A stretch of DNA of 48,267 nucleotides, from the NCBI GenBank assembly GCA_021781425.1, contig JAJXWU010000071.1:1-48267 (forward strand), given 5' to 3'. Within the stretch, counting starts at the first letter, position 1. Each line of letters opens with the position of its first letter. Made by a program: the position numbers and the translations under genes. A model generated the notes under the pieces. It worked only from the letters and a program-made list of their open reading frames with translations. It made no database searches and was not told the origin of the DNA. The DNA is from Pseudomonadota bacterium (GTDB lineage: Bacteria > Pseudomonadota > Gammaproteobacteria > Xanthomonadales > Rhodanobacteraceae). Positions 28,613 through 41,546 of this stretch are shown one piece after another.

Positions 28613-28640
28613 AAAGCGGTCATCTGTGACCGCACTTTTC
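28613..28640. terminator. Terminator candidate between lpxC and dciA
   Basis: Perfect 7-bp stem GCGGTCA (28616-28622) and TGACCGC (28627-28633) with a TCTG loop, flanked by AAA on the left and ACTTTT on the right. It lies between convergent genes and could stop both transcripts. A second repeat, GCGATC (28586-28591)/GATCGC (28598-28603), lies just before it. Confidence 0.6.
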
Positions 28641-28686
28641 AACCAATAGCCTGGCTAGATCGGACTCATTGGATGCTCGGGAAGAA

Positions 28687-29127
28687 CTATTCGGCAAGGG
28701 ATGCCAGACGGAGGTACGCGGCCCGGAGTTCCGGGTCGGCGACGGAATGCGCCGCTGCCTTGAGATGGTCCGCAGCGGCATGCGAAAGCGGTCTACGCCT
28801 GATCTGCTCCGGGGGAACGGGGGGCAGGGGTGCCACTTTCACGGCGAATTTCCCGATCGGGACGCCCGCGACCTTGCGGGCCTCGGCGAGCAGCGTGGTT
28901 TGGTGAAACCGCAGCTTCGCCGCCCAGACCGGGGACGACGCCAGAAAGACGAGCCGTCCGGCCCGCAGGTCCGCCAGGCAACATTGGCGGCGCAGCGGAT
29001 CGGGCAGGCACTGGCGCAACGTGCGGTCCATTGCGTCCAACGCCTTCGCATGCGCGGCCAGCGCGGCGACGGCGGGAACCTCGCCGATAGTCTTGGCGGG
29101 AGGACGTTTTCTGGACGCGCTTTGCAT
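28687..29127 (-). CDS. dciA: DciA family protein (DUF721), replicative helicase loader
   Basis: A 146-residue basic protein. A charged N-terminal tail (SASRKRPPAK) leads into a helical part and the DUF721 fold with CLPDPLRRQCCLADLRAGRLVF, ASSPVWAAKLRFH and LLAEARK. DciA is the predicted ancestral loader of the DnaB helicase in bacteria that lack DnaC/DnaI. It is the only minus-strand gene between lpxC and secA. Its ATG at 29127 is only 12 bp from the M23 peptidase start on the opposite strand, so the two promoters must lie in each other's coding region. Confidence 0.82.
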   Translation of the reverse strand: MQSASRKRPPAKTIGEVPAVAALAAHAKALDAMDRTLRQCLPDPLRRQCCLADLRAGRLVFLASSPVWAAKLRFHQTTLLAEARKVAGVPIGKFAVKVAPLPPVPPEQIRRRPLSHAAADHLKAAAHSVADPELRAAYLRLASLAE

Positions 29128-29139
29128 GGTGGAACCCGG

Positions 29140-30099
29140 ATGAAAGAACCGATCGGCATGAACATCATAATCGTCGCGAAGCCGCACGCCACGCCCAGGG
29201 CACTGGATCTCAAATGCTGGCGCATGCGCGCCAAGCTCGCCGGATTGGCGTTATTGTGCATCTTATGCTTCGGCGGCGCCGGTTTCGCGGCGGCATTGCT
29301 CATCGCCAATCCGCAAACCCGCGCTCTGCATGAGATCTACGCCCTGCAAGCACAGATCGATGCGCAGCGACAAAGCGTGAGTCAGCTCGAATCGTCGTCT
29401 CAGCGCAATCTGAACGCGTTGGCGATCCAATTGGGTTCGCTGCAGGCGCGCGCGCTGCGTCTGGACGCGCTAGGCCAGCGCCTGGCCCAGGTCGGCAAAC
29501 TCGACGCCGACGAATTCGATTTCAACTCCACTCCGGGTCTGGGCGGGCCGGAAGATCCCAATGCCAAGCCGCAGCCACTGAATGCTGATTTGGCCGCGAA
29601 CATCGCCAGCCTGCGCGGCCAGTTCCAGGATGAGGAAACGCGCCTGAACGTGCTTGAGCAACTGCTGCTTGACCGGCGCGTTGACAACGAACTGTTGCCC
29701 AAGGGCTATCCGGTGGCCAACGGCTACATCGGATCCGGATTCGGTACGCGCACCGATCCGATCAGCGGCGGTGTCGAACATCATTTGGGTATCGATTTCG
29801 ACGCTCCGTCCGGTAGCGCCATTCATGCGGTCGCCGATGGCGTGGTCACCTTCGTCGGCCAGCGCAATGGCTACGGCAACGTCGTCGAAATCGACCACGG
29901 CAACGGTTATATGACCCGCTACGCGCACAACAGCAAGAATGTCGTGCGGGTGGGGGAGCGCGTGCGTGCCGGGCAGGTCATCGCCCGCGTTGGCGAAACC
30001 GGGCGGGCGACCGGCCCCCATTGCCATTTCGAGGTCTGGCTGCATGGCCGCCCGGTCAACCCGATCGCGTACGTGAATGCAGCGGTGAAGAAAGCCTGA
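29140..30099 (+). CDS. M23 family metallopeptidase (membrane-anchored)
   Basis: A 319-residue envelope protein. One membrane segment lies near residues 29-52 (LAGLALLCILCFGGAGFAAAL), followed by a periplasmic coiled coil (QAQIDAQRQSVSQLESSS onward) and a C-terminal LytM/M23 domain with HHLGIDFD and PHCHFEVW. The HxxxD and HxH zinc ligands are intact, so it should be an active peptidoglycan endopeptidase rather than a degenerate EnvC-like activator. ATG 29140 has GGTGGA upstream; ATG 29158 is the alternative. It lies directly upstream of secA, where E. coli has secM. Confidence 0.88.
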   Translation: MKEPIGMNIIIVAKPHATPRALDLKCWRMRAKLAGLALLCILCFGGAGFAAALLIANPQTRALHEIYALQAQIDAQRQSVSQLESSSQRNLNALAIQLGSLQARALRLDALGQRLAQVGKLDADEFDFNSTPGLGGPEDPNAKPQPLNADLAANIASLRGQFQDEETRLNVLEQLLLDRRVDNELLPKGYPVANGYIGSGFGTRTDPISGGVEHHLGIDFDAPSGSAIHAVADGVVTFVGQRNGYGNVVEIDHGNGYMTRYAHNSKNVVRVGERVRAGQVIARVGETGRATGPHCHFEVWLHGRPVNPIAYVNAAVKKA

Positions 30100-30243
30100 G
30101 TTCGTCCGCCGCGGCCTTGAATCGGGCTTCGGACGGCTCAATTTTCTTGTAATCTGCGCGGGCTGCCGTATCATGCGGCGGCCTTCGCCGCGGCCTTGCC
30201 TGCTGTCGTCGCGTTCCTTATTCCTTCAAAGTCCCGTTGACTC

Positions 30244-32993
<2,750 letters not shown>

Positions 32994-32997
<4 letters not shown>

Positions 32998-33929
32998 TTC
33001 ATGTCGTCGCGGGCATCCTCCGCGACGAGCAAGGACGCGTTCTGTTGGCGCAGCGCCCGTCCGGCAAGCATCTGGCCGGATTGTGGGAATTTCCCGGCGG
33101 CAAATGCGAACCGGGCGAATCGCCCGAAGCCGCGTTGCGCCGCGAACTGGCCGAGGAGATCGGCATCGAAACCGGCGCCATCGAACCGTTGCTTGCGGTA
33201 CCGTGGCATTACCCCGAAAAATCCGTCGTGCTGGATACCTACGCTGTTTGCACCTGGCGCGGCGAGGTACACGGCCGCGAAGGTCAGTCCCTGCGCTGGG
33301 TGAGCGTTGCGGAATTGTCGGCGCTGCCGCTGCCGCCGGCGGACAGACCCGTGGTCACCGCACTGCGCCTGCCGCGTCATTATCCGATCACGCCCGAACC
33401 GGGCGCCGACGAAGGCCCATTCCTGCGCGCATTCGGCGCGCTGCTCGATGCGGGCGAGACCTGCATCCAGTTGCGTTGCAAGACGGTCGGGCCCGCACGC
33501 TTGCGCGCCTTGGCGCGATCGGTTTGCAAACTCGCCGGCAGCACCGGCGCGCATATCCTGATCAACGGTGACGTGTCGCTGGCCGCAGAATTGGGTGCCG
33601 GCGCGCATCTGCCAGCATCGACGTTGATGAGTCTTTCGTCGCGTGAGTTGCCGTTGGGTCGTTGGTTAGCGGCGTCCTGCCACGATGCGCGCGAACTCGC
33701 GCACGCCGCCGCCATCGGCGTGGATTTCGCCGTGCTCGGACCGGTTCTGCCGACGCCAAGTCATCCGCAATCCACGGCATTGGGCTGGAATCGGTTCGCC
33801 GAACTCGTTGCGAGCGCGCCGCTGCCGGTCTATGCGTTGGGCGGTGTCGGTGCCGCTGATCTGGCGATGGCCAAACGCGCCGGCGCGCAGGGCGTAGCGG
33901 GAATTTCCGCGTTCTGGCCGGCGGCCTGA
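32994..33929 (+). CDS. Nudix hydrolase fused to a ThiE-like domain (MutT family)
   Basis: A 311-residue fusion. Residues 1-130 form a Nudix domain with a complete Nudix box GX5EX7REUXEEXGU at 36-58, so it can hydrolyse nucleoside diphosphate-X compounds, probably 8-oxo-dGTP as in MutT. Residues ~140-311 resemble thiamine-phosphate synthase, with [26 protein letters not shown] and PVYALGGV. Canonical ThiE residues are altered: INDR is INGD and HLGQ is HLPA. TMP synthase activity is therefore doubtful. The GTG start overlaps the secA stop. Confidence 0.85.
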
Positions 33930-33949
33930 ACGCGAACTCAGGTTTGTTT
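33925..33949. terminator. Weak terminator candidate at the secA-MutT/coaE convergence
   Basis: CCTGA (33925-33929) and TCAGG (33938-33942) form a 5-bp stem with an 8-nt loop, followed by TTTGTTTC. It spans the two convergent stop codons. The stem is short, so the call is tentative. Confidence 0.35.
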
Positions 33950-34549
33950 CTTTGCGGCCAATTCCAGATAACGCCGATGCAGCCGTGCGACGGCAGCATC
34001 GAGCGCCGGCAGCGGCCCGGTGTTGTCGATCGCATCGTCGGCCAGCGCCAATCGCTCCTCGCGGGACACCTGGGAATCCAGCATCCCTTGCGCGGTCGCC
34101 TGGTCGATCTCGGCGCGGTGCAGCACACGGCCGAGCTGCACTGCACGCGGTGCGTCCGTACACAGCACGCGGTCGACCCAGGTGTAGTCCGCGCGGCATT
34201 CGGCGAACAGCGGAATCGCGAGCACGCAGTAGGGATCGCGGCAGGCCCGGGCCTGCGCGATCAGGACACTGCGGATGCGCGGGTGCAGTATGGCTTCCAG
34301 CCGCCGGCGCGCGGATGCATCGGCAAACACGCTGCCGCGCAGACGCGCGCGATCGAGTTCCCCGGTCGGCGTCAGCATGCCGGCACCGAAGGCAGCAGCG
34401 ATCTGCGCCAATGCCGGTTGGCCCGGTGCGACGAGCTCGTGCGCTGTCACGTCGGCATCGAATACAGACACGCCGCGTTGCGCAAAGCGCAGTGCGGTAG
34501 CGCTCTTGCCCGTGGCGATGCCGCCGGTGAGGGCAATGATATAGGTCAT
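33938..34549 (-). CDS. coaE: Dephospho-CoA kinase
   Basis: Last step of coenzyme A synthesis, phosphorylating the ribose 3'-OH of dephospho-CoA. The 203 residues have the P-loop GGIATGKS (9-16), VFDADVTAHELV (substrate-binding Asp), LHPRIRSVL and IPLFAE. The gene follows pilD on the minus strand with a 13-bp gap and is probably the last gene of the pilBCD-coaE operon, a common arrangement in gammaproteobacteria. Confidence 0.95.
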   Translation of the reverse strand: MTYIIALTGGIATGKSATALRFAQRGVSVFDADVTAHELVAPGQPALAQIAAAFGAGMLTPTGELDRARLRGSVFADASARRRLEAILHPRIRSVLIAQARACRDPYCVLAIPLFAECRADYTWVDRVLCTDAPRAVQLGRVLHRAEIDQATAQGMLDSQVSREERLALADDAIDNTGPLPALDAAVARLHRRYLELAAKKQT

Positions 34550-34562
34550 TCGCAGACCCCGG

Positions 34563-35429
34563 TCAGGCCAGGCCGAACCAGTGTCGGTAGAGCAAGCTCA
34601 AGTCCTCGCCGCCGATGAACCACACCCAGCCGGCAGCGGCGAGGAAAGGCCCAAACGGAATCGGTGTGGCACGGTCGTGGCCACGCAGCGCGAGGAAGGT
34701 GCCACCGACGATGGCGCCAATCAACGACGACAGCAGCACAATCGGCAGCAGTGCGAACGGCCCCATCCATGCGCCGAGTGCGGCGAGCAGCTTGAAATCG
34801 CCGTAGCCCATGCCTTCTTTGCCGGTGGCGAGCTTGAACAGCCAGTACACGCTCCACAGGCTCAGATAGCCCACAACAGCGCCTACGATGCTGGCATGAC
34901 TGTCGACAAAGAGTGGAACCAGTGCCAGCAGCAGCCCGATCCAGAGCAGCGGCAGCGTCATCTGGTCGGGCAGCAGTTGCGTGCGCACATCGATACCGGC
35001 CAGCGCGATCAGCGTCCAGGTCAACGCCAGGCCCGCGCCGGCCTGCCAGCCGATGCCGAACTTCCACACCACGGCGGCCGAGCAGATTCCGGTAAGCAAT
35101 TCCACCAGCGGATACTGGATCGAGATTGGCGCATGGCAATGCCGGCAGTGCCCACGCAGGGCGAGCCAACTCAATAGCGGAATGTTCTCGATGGCGCGGA
35201 GCGGATGCTTGCAATGCGGGCAGTGCGAGGGTTCGCGCACGATTCCTGGCGGCGCGGCATCGTCGGTGGACGATGCCAACTCCAGCATTTCGCGGCTTTG
35301 CGTGCGCCAGGCGTGCATCAGCCGTGCCGGCAGCCGCAGGATGACGACGTTGAGAAAGCTGCCGACGACTATGCCTAGAATTCCGACGCAGACAACCGCC
35401 GCGCCGGGATGGGCAAGAAGATAATCCAT
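34563..35429 (-). CDS. pilD: Type IV prepilin peptidase/N-methyltransferase PilD
   Basis: Inner-membrane aspartyl protease that cleaves and methylates type IV prepilins and related pseudopilins. The 288 residues show GSFLNVVILRLP near the start, two CxxC pairs (CPHC and CRHC) of the cytoplasmic zinc domain, and the catalytic aspartates in IALAGIDVRTQLLPD and MGYGDFKLLAALGAW. About seven membrane segments are visible. It lies between coaE and pilC with short gaps. Confidence 0.95.
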   Translation of the reverse strand: MDYLLAHPGAAVVCVGILGIVVGSFLNVVILRLPARLMHAWRTQSREMLELASSTDDAAPPGIVREPSHCPHCKHPLRAIENIPLLSWLALRGHCRHCHAPISIQYPLVELLTGICSAAVVWKFGIGWQAGAGLALTWTLIALAGIDVRTQLLPDQMTLPLLWIGLLLALVPLFVDSHASIVGAVVGYLSLWSVYWLFKLATGKEGMGYGDFKLLAALGAWMGPFALLPIVLLSSLIGAIVGGTFLALRGHDRATPIPFGPFLAAAGWVWFIGGEDLSLLYRHWFGLA

Positions 35430-35452
35430 GTCGGACCCAGATGCAGTGGCGG

Positions 35453-36730
35453 TCAGCCAACCACCGCCGCGAGCTTGAAGATCGGCAGGTACATGCCGAT
35501 CACGAGGCCGCCCACGATAGTGCCGATTATGATCATGATGAACGGTTCGAGCAGGCTGGACAGCGCGTCGACCGCGTTGTTGACTTCCTGTTCGTAGAAC
35601 TCGGCCACCTTGAACAGCATCTTGTCCAAGGCACCGGATTCCTCGCCGATCGCCACCATCTGCACGACCATATTGGGAAAGATGTTGGTCTGGCGCATCG
35701 CCAACTGCAGCTGATGTCCAACGGCGACATCTTCGCGGACGCGTTTGACCGCGTCATTATAGACGGGACTGCCGGTCGCTCCGGAGACCGAATCCAGAGC
35801 CTCGACCAGCGGTACGCCGGCCGCAAAGGTGACGCCCAGCGTGCGGGAGAATCGCGCGATCGCCGACTGTTGCAGGATCTTTCCGACCACGGGCAGCTTT
35901 AGCACCGCGCGCGCAAGAAAATGTGCAAATCGCGGCGAACGCCTGTAGGTGAAGATCAGCGCGGCAACGATGCCGGCGATCCACAGCAAGACGAACCACC
36001 AGTATGAAGTCAGAAAACGCGAGGCGTTGACGATCATCTGGGTGAACGCCGGCAATTGTGCACCGAAATTCTTGAACACTGCCTCGAACTGTGGCACCAC
36101 GAAGATCAGCAGAATCGAAGATACCAGAATGGCTACGGTGAACACGATGGCGGGATAGAACATGGCTTTCTTGATCTTGCCCTTGATCGCCTCGATGTTT
36201 TCCTTGTAGGTGGCGACCGTGTCGAGCACGGTATCGAGTACGCCGGCCGACTCGCCGGCCTTGACCAGATTTCGGTACAGTTCGTCGAACTGCACCGGAT
36301 ACTTGCCCATCGCTTCGTGCAGCGAGGAGCCGCCTTCGATATTGGCTTTGACGTCCATTAACATGTTTTTCATGCGCGGATTGGAACTGCCGTTGGCCAT
36401 GATCTCGATGCCCTGCACCATCGGTACGCCCGCCGCCATCATCACTGCGATCTGGCGGCTGAATACCGCAATGTCGCGCGGCTTGACCGCTTTGCCAGCC
36501 GATCCGAACAAGGGCTTGCCTTTGGGTTTGACCGCCAGCGGGTTGATACCCTGGCGGCGCAATTCAGCCTTGACCATGCTTGCGTTCTTCGCTGCATACT
36601 CGCCTTTCATCTTGACGCCGCGCTTGTCGATACCGGCCCAGACGTAAGTCGTCAATTCGCTGATCTGGGAACGCGCCTTGCCGCGGTCGGCAATGGCGGT
36701 GGCGCGGGTGTTAGCGGTAGCGATAGCCAT
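35453..36730 (-). CDS. pilC: Type IV pilus inner-membrane platform protein PilC
   Basis: Platform protein of the pilus motor, 425 residues with two GspF-like domains. Visible are FSRQIAVMMAAGVPMVQGIEIMA, FDELYRNLVKAGESAGVLD, a membrane pair around YPAIVFTVAILVSSILLIFV, then the second repeat with FSRTLGVTFAAGVPLVEALD and IGEESGALD, and a final membrane segment. I chose the ATG at 36730, preceded by AAGGA on the minus strand; the frame is open further back into pilB. The pilB stop is two bases upstream. Confidence 0.94.
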   Translation of the reverse strand: MAIATANTRATAIADRGKARSQISELTTYVWAGIDKRGVKMKGEYAAKNASMVKAELRRQGINPLAVKPKGKPLFGSAGKAVKPRDIAVFSRQIAVMMAAGVPMVQGIEIMANGSSNPRMKNMLMDVKANIEGGSSLHEAMGKYPVQFDELYRNLVKAGESAGVLDTVLDTVATYKENIEAIKGKIKKAMFYPAIVFTVAILVSSILLIFVVPQFEAVFKNFGAQLPAFTQMIVNASRFLTSYWWFVLLWIAGIVAALIFTYRRSPRFAHFLARAVLKLPVVGKILQQSAIARFSRTLGVTFAAGVPLVEALDSVSGATGSPVYNDAVKRVREDVAVGHQLQLAMRQTNIFPNMVVQMVAIGEESGALDKMLFKVAEFYEQEVNNAVDALSSLLEPFIMIIIGTIVGGLVIGMYLPIFKLAAVVG

Positions 36731-36732
36731 GA

Positions 36733-38469
<1,737 letters not shown>

Positions 38470-38631
38470 AAGAATTCTTCGTAAATACTCGAAACTACGG
38501 CGGAATGTACCGCAAAAACGGTCCGGAATGAATCCCCGTCCCGCGCTGGCATCCGGCCGGGCCAGCCGCTACTCTTGGCCGAATGTGGCACGAGAGTGAT
38601 TCAGTCTATCCCTGAAATCCGGCGGTCAAGC

Positions 38632-39480
38632 GTGATCAGCATCGTATTACCGGCAAAAAACGAGGCGGCGGCGCTGGAAAGCCTGCTGCCGCGCTTGCGC
38701 GCAGCACAGCCGAATGCGGAAATCTTGGTGGTGGATGACGGTTCCACCGATACGACGCCGCAGGTTTGCACCGGCCATGCCGTGACCGTGTTGCGCCAGC
38801 CTTACTCAATGGGCAACGGTGCGGCGATCAAGCGCGGTGCGCGCGCGGCCCGGGGCGAAATCCTGGTGTTCATGGATGCCGATGGCCAGCACGATCCGGC
38901 CGATGTCGCCCGTCTGGTGGCTAAACTCGACGAGGGTTTCGACATGGCCGTCGGCGCCCGAGATTGGTCCGGCCAGGCCGGCGTCGGGCGCGGCATCGCC
39001 AATTCGTTGTACAACTGGCTGGCCTCGCGCATGACTGGGCATAAGGTTGCGGATTTGACCAGCGGCTTCCGCGCCGTGCGCGCGGACAAGTTTCGTGAAT
39101 TCCTGCACCTGCTGCCGAACGGGTTCTCCTCTCCCACCACAATCACGATGGCATTTTTCCGCAGCGCCTACGCCGTGGATTACGTGCCGATCAGGGCTGC
39201 GCAGCGCGTCGGCAAGAGCCATATCAAACCTCTGCGCGACGGCCTGCGCTTCTTGCTCATCATTTTCAAGATCGCCACGCTGTACTCGCCGCTCAAGCTG
39301 TTCGTGCCCGCGAGCACGCTGTACTTCCTGCTGGGTTTGGGCAACTATTTGTATACCTTTATCACCGCGCATCGACTCACCAATATGAGTGTGCTGTTGT
39401 TCTCGGCGTCAGTGATCGTGTTCTTGATCGGGCTGATTTCCGAGCAGATCACGGCATTGATCTACAAGCGCGTGGGCTAA
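38632..39480 (+). CDS. GT2 glycosyltransferase, polyprenyl-phosphate sugar transferase type
   Basis: About 282 residues. The N-terminal GT-A domain has ISIVLPAKNEAAALE, VVDDGSTDTT, and FMDADGQHDP with the metal-binding DAD. LTSGFRAVRA and GFSSPTTITMA resemble dolichol-phosphate mannosyltransferase-like enzymes. Two C-terminal membrane segments (LYFLLGLGNYLYTF and SASVIVFLIGLISEQ) suggest it works on a lipid-linked acceptor. It is divergent from pilB and opens the polysaccharide cluster. The start is uncertain: GTG 38632 gives the compact family N-terminus; GTG 38596 or TTG 38575 would add up to 19 residues. Confidence 0.82.
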   Translation: MISIVLPAKNEAAALESLLPRLRAAQPNAEILVVDDGSTDTTPQVCTGHAVTVLRQPYSMGNGAAIKRGARAARGEILVFMDADGQHDPADVARLVAKLDEGFDMAVGARDWSGQAGVGRGIANSLYNWLASRMTGHKVADLTSGFRAVRADKFREFLHLLPNGFSSPTTITMAFFRSAYAVDYVPIRAAQRVGKSHIKPLRDGLRFLLIIFKIATLYSPLKLFVPASTLYFLLGLGNYLYTFITAHRLTNMSVLLFSASVIVFLIGLISEQITALIYKRVG

Positions 39481-39485
39481 GGTCG

Positions 39486-40664
39486 GTGAAGGCTATCCGA
39501 TCCCGCGCCGACCTGGCCATCAATGGTGCGCCGCCGGCATTCGCCGAGCCGGTGCACGTGGGCCGGCCGAACATCGGCAACCGCGAGGTTTTCCTCCGCC
39601 ACGTCGATCGCATCCTCGACAACGAGCGGCTCACCAACAATGGGCCAATGGTGCAAGAGTTTGAACGTCGCATCGCGCAACACCTCAGCGTGAAACACTG
39701 CGTGGCGATGTGCAACGGTACCATCGCGCTGGAAATCGCGATCCGCGCGCTAGGGCTGGAAGGCGAAGTCATCGTGCCGTCGTGGACATTCGTTGCCACC
39801 GCGCACGCGCTGTACTGGCAAGGCATCACGCCCGTGTTCGCCGACATCGATCCGGTCACGCACAACCTCGACCCGGATGCCGTGCGGCGCATGGTCACGC
39901 CGCGCACCACCGGCATCATTGGCGTGCACCTATGGGGTCGCGCCGCACAGGTCGATGAACTGCAAGCCATCGCCGATGAGCATGGTCTCAAGCTGATGTT
40001 TGACGCCGCGCACGCATTCGGCAGCACCTATCGAGACCAAAGCATCGGCCGCTTCGGTCAGTGTGAAGTCTTCAGCTTCCATGCAACCAAGGCCTTCAAC
40101 ACCATGGAGGGCGGTGCCGTCACCACCGATAACGACGAACTGGCCGAAACGATGCGCCTCATGCGCAATTTCGGATTCAAGGGCTACGACAATGTCATCC
40201 ACCCCGGCACCAACGGCAAGATGATCGAGGTCTGCGCGGCGATGGGATTGGCGAACCTCGACGGATTCGACGATATCGTCGCGATCAATCGCCGCAATCA
40301 CGCTGCCTACAAACAGGCGCTGGCGGGTATTCTCGGTATCCGCCTGCTCGACTACGACTCTACCGAGCGCAATAGCTATCACTACGTTGTGATCGAAGTC
40401 GACAAGACCTTTCCGGTTTCACGCGACGCCATCGTTGCGGCACTGCATGCCGAGAACATCCTGGCACGCAAGTATTTCTGGCCAGGATGCCACAAGATGA
40501 AGCCGTATCGCGATTTGTTTCCGCATGCGGAGTTGATGTTGCCAGTTACCGACAAGATCGCGGAACGGGTGATCGTTCTTCCCTCGGGGCTACAAATGCC
40601 CAATGAGGTTCCGTTGATGATACATGGGGTCATTCGCGCGCTGTGCCCTGGTGCGAAATCTTAA
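39486..40664 (+). CDS. DegT/DnrJ/EryC1/StrS family sugar aminotransferase
   Basis: PLP-dependent aminotransferase that makes amino-deoxy nucleotide sugars, 392 residues. Landmarks are TNNGPMVQEFE near the N-terminus, CNGTIALEIAI, EVIVPSWTFVATAHA, VHLWGRA and FDAAHAFG. The Schiff-base lysine is Lys202 in FHATKAFN. The GTNGKM loop near residue 245 is typical of the nucleotide-4-keto-6-deoxyhexose subgroup (such as VioA-like enzymes), but the substrate is not proven. Start is GTG 39486, five bases after the previous stop. Its product would feed the transferases downstream. Confidence 0.87.
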   Translation: MKAIRSRADLAINGAPPAFAEPVHVGRPNIGNREVFLRHVDRILDNERLTNNGPMVQEFERRIAQHLSVKHCVAMCNGTIALEIAIRALGLEGEVIVPSWTFVATAHALYWQGITPVFADIDPVTHNLDPDAVRRMVTPRTTGIIGVHLWGRAAQVDELQAIADEHGLKLMFDAAHAFGSTYRDQSIGRFGQCEVFSFHATKAFNTMEGGAVTTDNDELAETMRLMRNFGFKGYDNVIHPGTNGKMIEVCAAMGLANLDGFDDIVAINRRNHAAYKQALAGILGIRLLDYDSTERNSYHYVVIEVDKTFPVSRDAIVAALHAENILARKYFWPGCHKMKPYRDLFPHAELMLPVTDKIAERVIVLPSGLQMPNEVPLMIHGVIRALCPGAKS

Positions 40665-40667
40665 GCG

Positions 40668-41546
40668 ATGGCATCGCGCCGCAGCCCGTTCTTCATCATT
40701 GGTAGTCCGCGTTCAGGCACAACACTTCTGCGCCTTATGCTGACCTCCAATCCGGATTTGGTGGTTCCACCGGAATGCGGTTTTATTGCATGGCTATATC
40801 CACATTTCTTTGGATGGAAAGGCGCGAATGAAACCAATATCAGGGATTTCGCAGTCGCAGTTTTTGGATCAAAGAAGTTCGAAACTTGGGGGCTAGGCCG
40901 CGAAGAAATTGAGCAAGCACTTATGGCACGTCGCCCACGATGGTACGCAGATGCCTGCTCCGCAGTCTATGAACGCTTTGCGGAGAAGAATCTAAAACCG
41001 CAAGCCCGATGGGGCGACAAAAATAACTATTACCTCAAGCACATCACTAGGTTGAGCAAAATTTTTGTAGAGGCCCGCTTCGTACATATCGTGCGTGATG
41101 GCAGAGATGTAGCGTGCTCGTACCGCGATGTGATGGCTTTGGGCAGCAAAAGTCCATATCGACCTACGTTGCCCATGCAAATTGGCGACATTGCGCGACA
41201 ATGGTCGGAGGATCTGCGTGAGATACGAGCACAACTTTCGTTGCTCAATGATTGTGTCTTTTTCGAGTTGCGATATGAAGATTTGGTTTCGAATCCAAGT
41301 GTTGAATTGGAGCGGTTGTGTGAATGGCTTGGTACCCGATACACGCCAGAGATGCTCAGTTTTCACCAAGCCAATCAGAGCAATGAGCTAGAGCCAAAGC
41401 TCACCTTGGATTGGAAGATGAGAACACTGGAGCCTGTTAGCACGTCTACTATTGGGCGTTATCGGGTTTTATTGAGCGAATCTGAGATCGCTGAATTTTG
41501 CAAATGGGCCGATTCGGACCTTAGGCGATACGGTTATGCGACGTAA
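40668..41546 (+). CDS. PAPS-dependent sulfotransferase
   Basis: A 292-residue cytosolic sulfotransferase-like protein. The 5'-phosphosulfate loop is GSPRSGTT at residues 12-19, and the 3'-phosphate site is FVHIVRDGRDVACSY near residue 140. FELRYEDLVSNPSVELE is the usual RYEDL motif. It should move sulfate from PAPS to a glycan or other hydroxyl group. Base composition is clearly lower in GC than the window average (about 47% in one 60-base line), with codon use unlike the dcw genes, which suggests transfer. It starts four bases after the aminotransferase stop and overlaps the next gene by 11 bp. Confidence 0.8.
   Translation: MASRRSPFFIIGSPRSGTTLLRLMLTSNPDLVVPPECGFIAWLYPHFFGWKGANETNIRDFAVAVFGSKKFETWGLGREEIEQALMARRPRWYADACSAVYERFAEKNLKPQARWGDKNNYYLKHITRLSKIFVEARFVHIVRDGRDVACSYRDVMALGSKSPYRPTLPMQIGDIARQWSEDLREIRAQLSLLNDCVFFELRYEDLVSNPSVELERLCEWLGTRYTPEMLSFHQANQSNELEPKLTLDWKMRTLEPVSTSTIGRYRVLLSESEIAEFCKWADSDLRRYGYAT

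Noticed and set aside
30100-30243. SecM-like arrest peptide before secA
   Set aside because: No small open frame with a stalling motif is seen; the M23 peptidase occupies that position.
38586-38600. Sigma-54 promoter near the pilB/glycosyltransferase gap
   Set aside because: TGGCACG matches the -24 element, but the following bases lack the required -12 GC, and the direction is away from pilB.
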